13,033 nucleotides of DNA from an uncultured Collinsella sp. (lineage in GTDB: Bacteria; Actinomycetota; Coriobacteriia; Coriobacteriales; Coriobacteriaceae): NCBI GenBank assembly GCA_958452935.1, contig CAUDVX010000046.1:1-13033 (forward strand), in the 5' to 3' direction. Both the position numbers and the translations under genes were made by a program. Each line of letters begins with the position of its first letter. Within the stretch, counting starts at the first letter, position 1. Below are positions 6,574 to 11,895 of this stretch, piece by piece. The notes below the pieces were generated by a model. It had not been told where the DNA came from, ran no database searches, and saw only the letters and a program-made list of their open reading frames with translations.

Positions 6574-6915
6574 TTATTCCCAGCCCTTCCACACGTCAGG
6601 CTCGTAGCCAACGGTTGCCTGGCGGCCGTTGCGAACGATGGGCTCACGAAGAATCTGCTGGTTATCGAGCACCTTTTCGAACTTCTGGTCGGCAGCAAGA
6701 TACTGTACGAGCGCAACCGTGTCGGCATCTTTCGCCTTTGGATCGATCACAGCGTCGATCCCGCCGACGGCGCGCGCCACGCTTTCGAGCTCGCCTTTGC
6801 TCATCCCCTTTTCCTTCAAGTCGATGAACTGGAACTTCACACGACGTTCCTTGAAATAGCGCTGCGCCTTCTTAGTATCGAAGCTTTTCTTCGTGCCGAA
6901 TATCTGGATGTTCAT
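6574..6915 (-). CDS. ArsC/Spx-fold (thioredoxin-like) protein lacking the catalytic cysteine
   Basis: 113 aa, the normal length for the 'arsenate reductase family' proteins of gut Firmicutes and Actinobacteria. The N-terminus IQIFGTKKSFDTKKAQRYFKE is the ArsC-like strand-loop-helix, and the C-terminus has the family LREPIVRNG...VGY block with the Arg that normally lines the active site. At the loop position that carries the reactive Cys in relatives (TKKCFDTKKA) this protein has Ser11, codon AGC, one base from TGC. The protein has no cysteine anywhere. Arsenate reduction by the ArsC mechanism is therefore unlikely; an Spx-like or purely structural role, or a decayed enzyme, is possible. The start at 6915 has AAGGCGG about 8 nt upstream. 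It is transcribed alone, divergent from the exporter. Confidence 0.85.
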   Translation of the reverse strand: MNIQIFGTKKSFDTKKAQRYFKERRVKFQFIDLKEKGMSKGELESVARAVGGIDAVIDPKAKDADTVALVQYLAADQKFEKVLDNQQILREPIVRNGRQATVGYEPDVWKGWE

Positions 6916-7199
6916 ACGTACCGCCTTCGCTCAATTCTCGTCCGTCCATGATACGACAAGGGAGCCGAGCAAAAACAGAGCAGGCGGAGATGGAGGAGGA
7001 CGGCGACCGACCGTCGGCAAGAGTCGGCCGGATCGGACTGGCGCCCAGCGCGCGCCGGCGACACGCTCGCAGCTGCACACATAGCCGATGTACAAGCTCG
7101 CCGCGGCGTTCCCTCGCCCCGCGGTGTGGCGATAGAGAAGCACGCCACCCGTCAACGATGGCGCCTCGGTGAAGAAAATCAACGTCTGGGTTACATCCC
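6916..7199. other. Divergent intergenic region without a recognised gene
   Basis: No frame here has a plausible start with homology. The stretch is GC-rich with several short palindromes (for example CCGACcGTCGG near 7005-7015 and two CCGCGG words near 7100-7125). It must contain the promoter of the leftward ArsC-like gene; a TATCAT hexamer on the minus strand near 6945 is a weak -10 candidate. Nothing else is supportable. Confidence 0.5.
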
Positions 7200-7228
7200 T
7201 TGAAAGGGGCGAAGACGGCTGCTAGTAT
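7200..7228 (+). promoter_or_regulatory. Sigma70-type promoter of the exporter operon
   Basis: TTGAAA (7200-7205), an exact 17-bp spacer, and TAGTAT (7223-7228). Transcription would begin at about 7235-7240, leaving a leader of about 200 nt before the exporter start codon at 7436. Confidence 0.65.
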
Positions 7229-7239
7229 ACCTCCCCGCT

Positions 7240-7353
7240 ATGAAGGATTTGACCAAAGCATACATCGCAATTCGGCGGCCCCTGGTATACGGGGCCTCTC
7301 CTGTTGTTCCCCAAGTGCGCTCTGAGCAGCCGCTTTCTTCCTGTCGTATCTGA
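7240..7353 (+). CDS. Candidate 37-codon leader peptide (upstream ORF) of the exporter
   Basis: An ATG at 7240 opens 37 codons ending at a TGA at 7351-7353. It lies only 12 nt past the -10 box, so it would be translated leaderless or nearly so, a mode common in Actinobacteria; there is no Shine-Dalgarno sequence. The peptide begins MKDLTK and contains IRRPLVYG (residues 11-18), an Arg-Arg-Pro segment of a kind that can slow ribosomes. A 6-bp GGCCCC/GGGGCC hairpin (7277-7296) overlaps those codons. The stop codon sits exactly at the edge of the stem that hides the exporter's ribosome binding site. No homology is recognised, and the ORF is too short to be certain from coding statistics. Confidence 0.5.
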   Translation: MKDLTKAYIAIRRPLVYGASPVVPQVRSEQPLSSCRI

Positions 7354-7432
7354 TGCACGCATAGCACGTGCATGTTATTTCGCCCGTGGGCCGGCGCGCC
7401 TTCGGCGAAGAATCGAATAGATACGAAGGAAG
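7337..7432 (+). promoter_or_regulatory. Shine-Dalgarno-sequestering leader structure (putative translational attenuator)
   Basis: CTTCCTGTCGTATC (7337-7350) is complementary to GATACGAAGGAAG (7420-7432): 13 pairs with a single bulged G, extendable by the T7351-A7419 pair. The right arm contains the GAAGGAAG ribosome binding site of the exporter (ATG at 7436), so the stem would block translation. Inside it are two more hairpins: ATGCACG/CGTGCAT (7353-7359 with 7367-7373) and TTCGCC/GGCGAA (7379-7384 with 7404-7409). The result is a three-way junction. The left arm consists of the last five codons of the upstream ORF, so ribosome movement there would open the stem. Confidence 0.62.
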
Positions 7433-7435
7433 CTT

Positions 7436-8875
7436 ATGTCTGATAATTGTACGGTCGCGCCCGCCAATGGGCGCATTACCGGTACCCAGATCCGCATCGT
7501 CGCGGTCGTCGTCCTGGGTGCCTTCTTGGCGCTACTGAACCAAACGGTGATGTCGCCTGCGCTGCCGGTCATCATGTCCGATTTCGCCATCGATGCCTCG
7601 ACTGCCCAGTGGATCATGTCCATATACCCGCTGGTGAGCGGCATCATGGTCCCCGTTTCGGCGTTCCTTATCGACAAGTTCAGCACCCGCGCGCTATTCT
7701 TCGGGGCGACGCTGGTGTTCGCGCTGGGCACGCTGCTGTGCGCCGCAGCCCCTGATTTCCTGTTCCTCATCATCGGTCGCGTGTTGCAAGCGGCGGGCTC
7801 AGGCGTGCTCATGCCGCTTGTCTCGGTGGTTCCCATGCTGGTGTTCCCCGTCGAGAAACGAGGAACGGCTATGGGCATGGCGGGCATCGTCATGTCGGCG
7901 GGTCCCGCGGTCGGCCCCGTCGTAGGCGGCGCGGTGATCGACACGTACGGCTGGCGCACCATGATCGGCGCCATCGTCCCCCTCGCAATTCTCGTGCTGG
8001 TGCTGGGCGTGTTCATGCTGAAAAACGTGGGCGAGCTGAAGAACCCCAAGCTCGACCTGCCCTCGGTCGTCCTCTCCACCATCGCCTTCGGCGGACTTCT
8101 CTACGGGTTCTCGAGCGCCTCGTCGATGGGTTGGGGCGACCCCGTGGTGCTCGGCTCGATCGTCGCGGGTGTCGTGTGCTTGGTGCTGTTCGTCGTACGC
8201 CAGGGCAAAATCGAGGACCCGCTGCTTCAACTGGGCACGCTCAAGACGCGCGAGTTCCGCGTGGCCGCCATCATCGTCACGCTCATCAACGCCGCATGCC
8301 TGGTCACCAACACGCTGTTGCCGTTGCTGCTGCAAACCTCGCTTGGCGCTTCGGCCTTCGAAACCGGCATGGCCATGCTTCCCGCCGCGGCGGTGGGCAT
8401 CATCATCAGCCCTATCTCCGGCGTGGTGTTCGACAAGTTCGGTCCGCGTGCCATCTCGATCGTCGGCCTGGCCCTCATGACCGGCGCCCTGTTCCTGCTC
8501 TCGCTTTCGACGGTAAACACGCCCATCTTGGTGGTTGCGCTGTTCTGCATGCTGCAGTCCGCCGGCCAGTCGCTCGCGAACATGCCGGTAAACACATGGG
8601 GTGTCAATGCCTTGAAAAATGACATGATCGCCCACGGCAACGCCATCGCGAACACCGGCCGCCAGGTCGCCGGCGGTTTGTGCACGGCGCTCATCATCAC
8701 GGTCATGACAAGCGTCACCGCGTCGGCCGGCGTCGATGCGAGCACCCAAGTAGCCACCGCCGTGGGCGCGGGCGTCGCTTACAAGGTGTGCGCGGCAATC
8801 GGCCTCGTTTCCCTTATCTGCGCCATATTCAGCGTGCGCACCAAGAAAACCGCACCGAAAACGAAGGAGGCATAA
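7436..8875 (+). CDS. MFS multidrug exporter, DHA2 (14-TMS) type
   Basis: 479 aa and highly hydrophobic throughout, consistent with 12-14 membrane helices. N-terminal LNQTVMSPALPVI matches the DHA2 helix 1 pattern (L..T.v..ALP.i). Motif A is seen as DKFSTRALFFGATLVFALG (about 80-98), and the antiporter motif C as SAGPAVGPVVGG (about 154-165). DHA2 members are drug/proton antiporters in the cytoplasmic membrane; the substrate cannot be told. The ATG at 7436 has GAAGGAAG 4-11 nt upstream, and this site is buried in the leader stem described above. The stop codon is 3 nt from the next gene's start, and that gene's GGAGG lies inside this coding region, so the two are translationally coupled. Confidence 0.9.
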   Translation: MSDNCTVAPANGRITGTQIRIVAVVVLGAFLALLNQTVMSPALPVIMSDFAIDASTAQWIMSIYPLVSGIMVPVSAFLIDKFSTRALFFGATLVFALGTLLCAAAPDFLFLIIGRVLQAAGSGVLMPLVSVVPMLVFPVEKRGTAMGMAGIVMSAGPAVGPVVGGAVIDTYGWRTMIGAIVPLAILVLVLGVFMLKNVGELKNPKLDLPSVVLSTIAFGGLLYGFSSASSMGWGDPVVLGSIVAGVVCLVLFVVRQGKIEDPLLQLGTLKTREFRVAAIIVTLINAACLVTNTLLPLLLQTSLGASAFETGMAMLPAAAVGIIISPISGVVFDKFGPRAISIVGLALMTGALFLLSLSTVNTPILVVALFCMLQSAGQSLANMPVNTWGVNALKNDMIAHGNAIANTGRQVAGGLCTALIITVMTSVTASAGVDASTQVATAVGAGVAYKVCAAIGLVSLICAIFSVRTKKTAPKTKEA

Positions 8876-8878
8876 GCG

Positions 8879-9385
8879 ATGTCCGAGATTCTGTCCGAGC
8901 GCATCCCGCTCGAGCTCGAGGGGACGCCCGTTTCGAGCATCATGATTGAAGAGCCGTTCACCTGCACGCAGGATTGCACGATTTCCGACGTGGTGCGCAT
9001 GCTCGCCGAAAACGAGGTGAGCAGCATGCCCGTAATCGATGAGCGCAACCAGGTGGTCGGGTTCATCTCCGACGGCGATGTCATGGGAGCCATCGCGCAG
9101 CATCGCGCTCACACCATCTTCACGGGCGGCGACGCGTCCATGCTGTACTTCGACGATCAGAGCCTTGAGCAGCGCATCGAAGACCTGAAGGATCGCTGCG
9201 TCATGGATTTCGCGACGCGCCAGGTAGTGTGTGCCCGTCCCGAGCAGAGCATCGCCCGCGTCGCCGCGCTGCTGGCGAAGAAGAAGTTCAAGAAGCTTCC
9301 TGTGGTTGATGACGAGGGCAAACTCGTGGGGGTCATCCGCCGCTCCGCCATCACCAAATACATCTTCGGCATCCTTTTCCAATAG
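8879..9385 (+). CDS. Two-CBS-domain protein coupled to the exporter
   Basis: 168 aa, soluble. The first CBS domain spans about 17-80 (ISDVVRMLAENEVSSMPVIDERNQVVGFISDGDVMGAI) and the second about 105-165 (IARVAALLAKKKFKKLPVVDDEGKLVGVIRRSAITKYIFG). Both keep the S/LPVvD...vvG.i pattern. A Bateman pair of this kind usually binds adenine nucleotides or S-adenosylmethionine and gates an attached enzyme or transporter. A stand-alone pair translationally coupled to an MFS exporter suggests it may sense energy state for the transporter, or simply be co-expressed with it; this is inference. GGAGG sits 8 nt before the ATG. Confidence 0.9.
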   Translation: MSEILSERIPLELEGTPVSSIMIEEPFTCTQDCTISDVVRMLAENEVSSMPVIDERNQVVGFISDGDVMGAIAQHRAHTIFTGGDASMLYFDDQSLEQRIEDLKDRCVMDFATRQVVCARPEQSIARVAALLAKKKFKKLPVVDDEGKLVGVIRRSAITKYIFGILFQ

Positions 9386-9413
9386 GGGCAGGTCGCACTT
9401 GAGGCGAACATCT

Positions 9414-9505
9414 CGAGGCATCGAGCCAGCAACTGGACCAGACAACCTTGACACGCACGCGCTTTCCCTCGATGCTTCGGTAAGAGGAGCTGCGAAAATC
9501 GCAGC
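9414..9505 (+). promoter_or_regulatory. Inverted repeat, -35-like hexamer and hairpin between the CBS and MGMT-like genes
   Basis: Arms at 9414-9425 and 9468-9479 (12 bp with one G-T wobble, core GCATCGAG/CTCGATGC) enclose a perfect TTGACA at 9448-9453. The hexamer 17 bp further on, GATGCT, is a poor -10. A perfect 7-bp hairpin with a 3-nt loop follows (GCTGCGA-aaa-TCGCAGC, 9489-9505). This could be the operon's terminator region or a regulated promoter for the downstream gene. Confidence 0.3.
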
Positions 9506-9559
9506 ACGGGTGATCGGCGCCGCGCCCCCGAAGGCAAAAGCGAACACGGGAGCGATACG

Positions 9560-9868
9560 ATGGGAAAAGTCCTGGACGAAGATTTGGTTTATGAGATTCT
9601 CTCCGTCGTGGCAGAGATTCCGGCGGGATGCGTCGCCTCGTACGGTCAGATAGCGCGCCTCATCGGCAGGGAGAAAAACTCTCGCCTGGTCGGAGCGGTG
9701 CTGAGCGAGGCGGATCGCTACGGCGATTATCCCTGCCACCGCGTCGTCAACCACGCGGGACGCCTCGCGCCAAACTTCCCCGACCAGCGAGCACTACTGA
9801 CGGAGGAAGGAGTCGCCTTCCGAGACAACGGCTGCGTCGACATGAAAAAGCACCAGTGGAACGAGTAG
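9560..9868 (+). CDS. MGMT/alkyltransferase-like (Ogt C-terminal domain) DNA repair protein
   Basis: 102 aa, only the DNA-binding/active-site domain of O6-alkylguanine-DNA alkyltransferases. It has the helix-turn-helix ASYGQIARLIG with nucleotide-flipping Tyr28, the SR.VG Arg finger (Arg42), and PCHRVV with Cys59. Classical alkyltransferase-like proteins (ATL) have Trp or Ala at the Cys position, so this small protein keeps the methyl acceptor. It could still be a suicide alkyltransferase or a lesion-recognition factor feeding nucleotide excision repair. The ATG at 9560 has GGGAG about 8 nt upstream. It lies 174 nt after the CBS gene in the same direction and may have its own promoter. Confidence 0.87.
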   Translation: MGKVLDEDLVYEILSVVAEIPAGCVASYGQIARLIGREKNSRLVGAVLSEADRYGDYPCHRVVNHAGRLAPNFPDQRALLTEEGVAFRDNGCVDMKKHQWNE

Positions 9869-9880
9869 CCAGGCAGCGTA

Positions 9881-9899
9881 GCGTCGAAAGGAGCGACGC
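9881..9899 (+). terminator. Weak stem-loop after the MGMT-like gene
   Basis: GCGTCG (9881-9886) and CGACGC (9894-9899) with a 7-nt loop, 12 nt after the stop codon. No T-run follows, so termination is uncertain. From here to 10082 I see no gene; an 81-codon frame at 10008-10253 lacks a ribosome binding site and homology. Confidence 0.35.
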
Positions 9900-10082
9900 C
9901 ACGGGGAACGACCTGCGCCCCGCCGCCGGACAACCTATGGCAAAGTGACACGTCCCACAAAGAGCGGCGCACCAGTACGAGACACGACCGCGACGTAAAA
10001 AGACCCTATGATACTCGTAAGCATCTATCTGATTGCCCGCCTCGAGGTACCCAAAGAACGAGAGATGCCGAAACCCCTAGAC

Positions 10083-10118
10083 AAAGAAAAAGGTCGGGAG
10101 CTTTTATGCTTCCGACCT
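10083..10118 (-). terminator. Intrinsic terminator of the tRNA-Met
   Basis: AGGTCGGGAGC (10091-10101) pairs with GCTTCCGACCT (10108-10118) with one wobble and a 6-nt loop. On the minus strand it is followed by TTTTTCTTT. It begins 10 nt beyond the tRNA CCA end, so it is the original terminator of the tRNA gene left on this side of the insertion. Confidence 0.85.
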
Positions 10119-10127
10119 GAAGTTTCA

Positions 10128-10172
10128 TGGTCGCGGGGGGCGGATTTGAACCACCGACCTTCGGGTTATGAG
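10128..10172 (-). tRNA. Partial tRNA-Met(CAT), 3' half only; element attachment site
   Basis: Reading the minus strand: anticodon loop CTCATAA, anticodon-stem 3' strand CCCGA, variable loop AGGTC, T arm GGTGG-TTCAAAT-CCGCC, acceptor strand CCCCGCG, A73 and encoded CCA. The CCC of the anticodon stem next to a CTCATAA loop is the initiator-tRNA pattern. The 5' half is absent: beyond 10172 the sequence (GTCGC) no longer pairs with the stem. A break exactly at the anticodon loop is the classical crossover region for tyrosine integrases. This is therefore the displaced 3' end (attL/attR), and the complete tRNA should lie at the far end of the element, to the right of this window. Confidence 0.85.
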
Positions 10173-10201
10173 GTCGCTACGACGTTGTTTCATTCAGACA
10201 T

Positions 10202-10301
10202 TTCGACCCAAATTGAAGTCAATATAACTCCAGGTCATTTGATGTTTTCATAGATTTACGAAAGAAAAGTACGCGGAATTATTCGACCCAAATTCGACCC
10301 A
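10202..10301 (+). repeat. Direct repeats TTCGACCCA, candidate integrase arm-binding sites
   Basis: Three copies of TTCGACCCA at 10202-10210, 10282-10290 and 10293-10301; the first two are longer (TTCGACCCAAATT). They lie between the attachment site and the integrase gene, where arm-type sites of tyrosine recombinases are found. Confidence 0.55.
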
Positions 10302-10328
10302 CAACGAGCTTGAAAGCGGTCAGGCGGA

Positions 10329-10380
10329 GCATTACCCTTGGGGTGTGACCCCACGCAGGGCCCTCCACCAAGGGTAATGC
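10329..10380. repeat. 13-bp perfect inverted repeat upstream of the integrase
   Basis: GCATTACCCTTGG (10329-10341) and CCAAGGGTAATGC (10368-10380) with a 26-nt loop that contains the palindrome AGGGCCCT. Outer GGCGG/CCGCC can extend the structure. It could be a terminator protecting the integrase from outside transcription, an operator, or a recombination-related cruciform. Confidence 0.5.
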
Positions 10381-10453
10381 CCACCCGCCCCAGCCCTTTG
10401 CGCCATTCCGCGCAACCGAGCGCGATTCTCAGGCACTTCAGGCAAGGAACACG

Positions 10454-11165
10454 ATGAACGACCGACCTCTCGTCATAGGCAAAGGAACGAAGCAACGCCG
10501 CGACAAATACACGTGGCGCTACCGTCACAGCCTCGGCAAGGATCCGGTCACGGGCAAATACCGCTATTCGCCGTGGCAGACCATACATACCACCAAAAGC
10601 CGAGAGGTCGACGCCGCACTCGAAGCCTACAAGGCAGAACTCAACAGCGGCACCTACGTCCAAAAATCGAGGGACACCGTCGGCTCGTACGCAAAAAAGT
10701 TCCACGACAACCGCGAAGGAACCATCACGCCGCTCGCCTACTCGACATCCTACTCAATCGAGAACCGGACGCGCACATCACATGCGTGATGCTCATGCTC
10801 GACACCGACATGAGAAGGGCAGAAGCCCTCGGGATGACGTGGTCCGATGTCTCCGTCGAGAACAGAAGCATCCTCATTGAGCAGCAGTTCGCGGCCGATC
10901 GAAGCGTTCGCTCGCCCAAAAGCAAGAAAAGCGTGCGGAGGATCTCGATAAGCGAGACGCTGACGTCGTATCTCGAATTCTGGAAAAAGGAGCAGGCCCG
11001 CGAAATGGAAGCCTTCGGCCTGGAACAAGTCAAAGGCACTCCGCTCGTCCACTCATTCGAACGAACGAAAGACAGGCATCCCCAAGTCAACTTCATGGAC
11101 CTGAATGGGTTTTCGCGCTGGTTCAGAAACTTCAGCGTCGAGAACGGGTTCGGCAAGTTCGAAGG
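10454..11165 (+). pseudogene. int: Tyrosine recombinase (integrase) with internal deletion and lost C-terminus
   Basis: The first part (10454 to about 10735) is the N-terminal arm-binding domain (LGKDPVTGKYRYSPWQTIHT...) and the start of the core-binding region (TVGSYAKKFHDNREG). The frame then changes: from about 10735 the catalytic domain is read in the next frame as LLDILLNREPDAHITCVMLMLDTDMRRAEALGMTW. This holds the first catalytic Arg, though the usual TGMRRGE has become TDMRRAE. Roughly 100 residues of the core-binding domain are missing between the two parts. After GFGKFEG (about 11165) the expected HxxR and Tyr motifs never appear. The ATG at 10454 follows AAGGA. The enzyme cannot be active, so the element is immobile unless helped in trans. 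Confidence 0.85.
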
Positions 11166-11708
11166 CGTTCGAACATACCATTATGTGAAGGAAACTGTCG
11201 ACGGGGAAACGATTTCGAAGCGTTATGAGCATAAAGAGTGGCTCGAATTGAGGGATTACCTCAGGAAGCATCCCAAGGTTCGCGAGGCGAGGCATATCAG
11301 CACATATGAGAGCGAGCACCTTCCTTACGGATATTCGGGCCTATCGAGCCACACCGCTACTGCCGCTACTGCCCGCTACTGCCCGCCAGCTTCCGAACCA
11401 GCGGGCGGTAGCAGCACCCCGAACATCTCGCCGACAGCGCAGAGAGTCGTCGACCTGGCGGCCAAGGCCGACATCGAGGACGTGATGCTGTGCGACCTGC
11501 CCGGCGTCCTGTCCTTCCTAGGGCTGCCACCTGAGACGGAGATGCCGCCGGGCAACAAGGGGAAGACGAAGCTCAAGAAGCTCTACAGGAAGGTGGCGCC
11601 GAACAAGGCATACCACTCCGGCGAGCGCGCCAAGGATTTGATCTCGCACCTCGACATGGCAGAGATCAGGGCATCGGCGCCCGTCCAAGAATTGGGATGC
11701 AGTTCAAT
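11166..11708 (+). pseudogene. Unrecognised coding-like sequence fused in frame to the integrase remnant
   Basis: The frame continues without a stop to 11808 but no longer resembles a recombinase. Residues encoded at 11170-11290 (HYVKETVDGETISKRYEHKE followed by WLELRDYLRKHP) weakly recall the LRDYLRxHP end of GrpB-type nucleotidyltransferase-like proteins. After a repeat-rich linker, 11420-11680 encodes a charged, helical-looking segment (VVDLAAKADIEDVMLCDLPG, later KTKLKKLYRKVAPNKAYHSG) that I do not recognise. There is no internal start with a ribosome binding site. The end of the frame runs into the palindrome array, so it is probably a patchwork of gene fragments rather than one gene. Confidence 0.45.
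11355..11412 (+). repeat. Short tandem CGCTACTGC(C) x3 overlapping a 12-bp hairpin
   Basis: Three tandem copies of CGCTACTGC(C) at 11355-11383. The last one forms a stem GCTACTGCCCGC (11375-11386) with GCGGGCGGTAGC (11401-11412), one wobble, loop 14 nt. It falls between the two unrecognised coding-like stretches and may mark a junction. Confidence 0.5.
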
Positions 11709-11877
11709 ACGAGCTCGGGGCTCTTTTCGTCTAGATTGGGGACGCATGGCCGGACGAAAACAATTTGCGTCTGGTAATAAGCGTACGAAAGCGCAATTTA
11801 CGTCTTAATTCCGTACGCAAATCAAGACGAAAATCGTTTACGTCTGCTTTAATCCGTACGAAAACGGTTTTCGTCTT
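11709..11877 (+). repeat. Array of five imperfect palindromes, ACGAAA-n-TTT-n-CGTCT type
   Basis: Units at about 11709-11731, 11752-11773, 11784-11806, 11826-11846 and 11856-11877 share the outer pattern ACGA...CGTCT in the same orientation. The last has perfect 8-bp arms (ACGAAAACGGTTTTCGT). The fourth is AGACG-n-AAA...TTT-n-CGTCT. Centres are alternately about 42 and 32 bp apart. The array ends 19 bp from the stop codon of the ATPase gene. It could be a protein-binding array, a dispersed intergenic repeat, or multiple weak terminators for the leftward ATPase gene. Confidence 0.6.
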
Positions 11878-11895
11878 GCAGGGCAGTTGCCGTTT

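Noticed and set aside
6916..7199. Several short frames in the divergent intergenic region
   Set aside because: All are Arg/Pro/Ser-rich with no start signal or recognisable family.
7799..9754. 651-codon open frame on the minus strand opposite the exporter, CBS and MGMT-like genes
   Set aside because: Its translation is rich in His, Arg, Asp and Gly with no domain, and it is antisense to three genes with clear family motifs. Long antisense frames are expected in high-GC DNA.
10128..10200. Complete tRNA gene
   Set aside because: Only the 3' half folds; sequence beyond 10172 cannot form the anticodon stem, D arm or acceptor 5' strand.
10008..10253. 81-codon open frame across the tRNA fragment
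   Set aside because: No ribosome binding site, overlaps the terminator and tRNA remnant, and shows no homology.
11709..11877. CRISPR array
   Set aside because: Units are imperfect palindromes of unequal length with gaps of only about 10-20 bp and no cas genes nearby.
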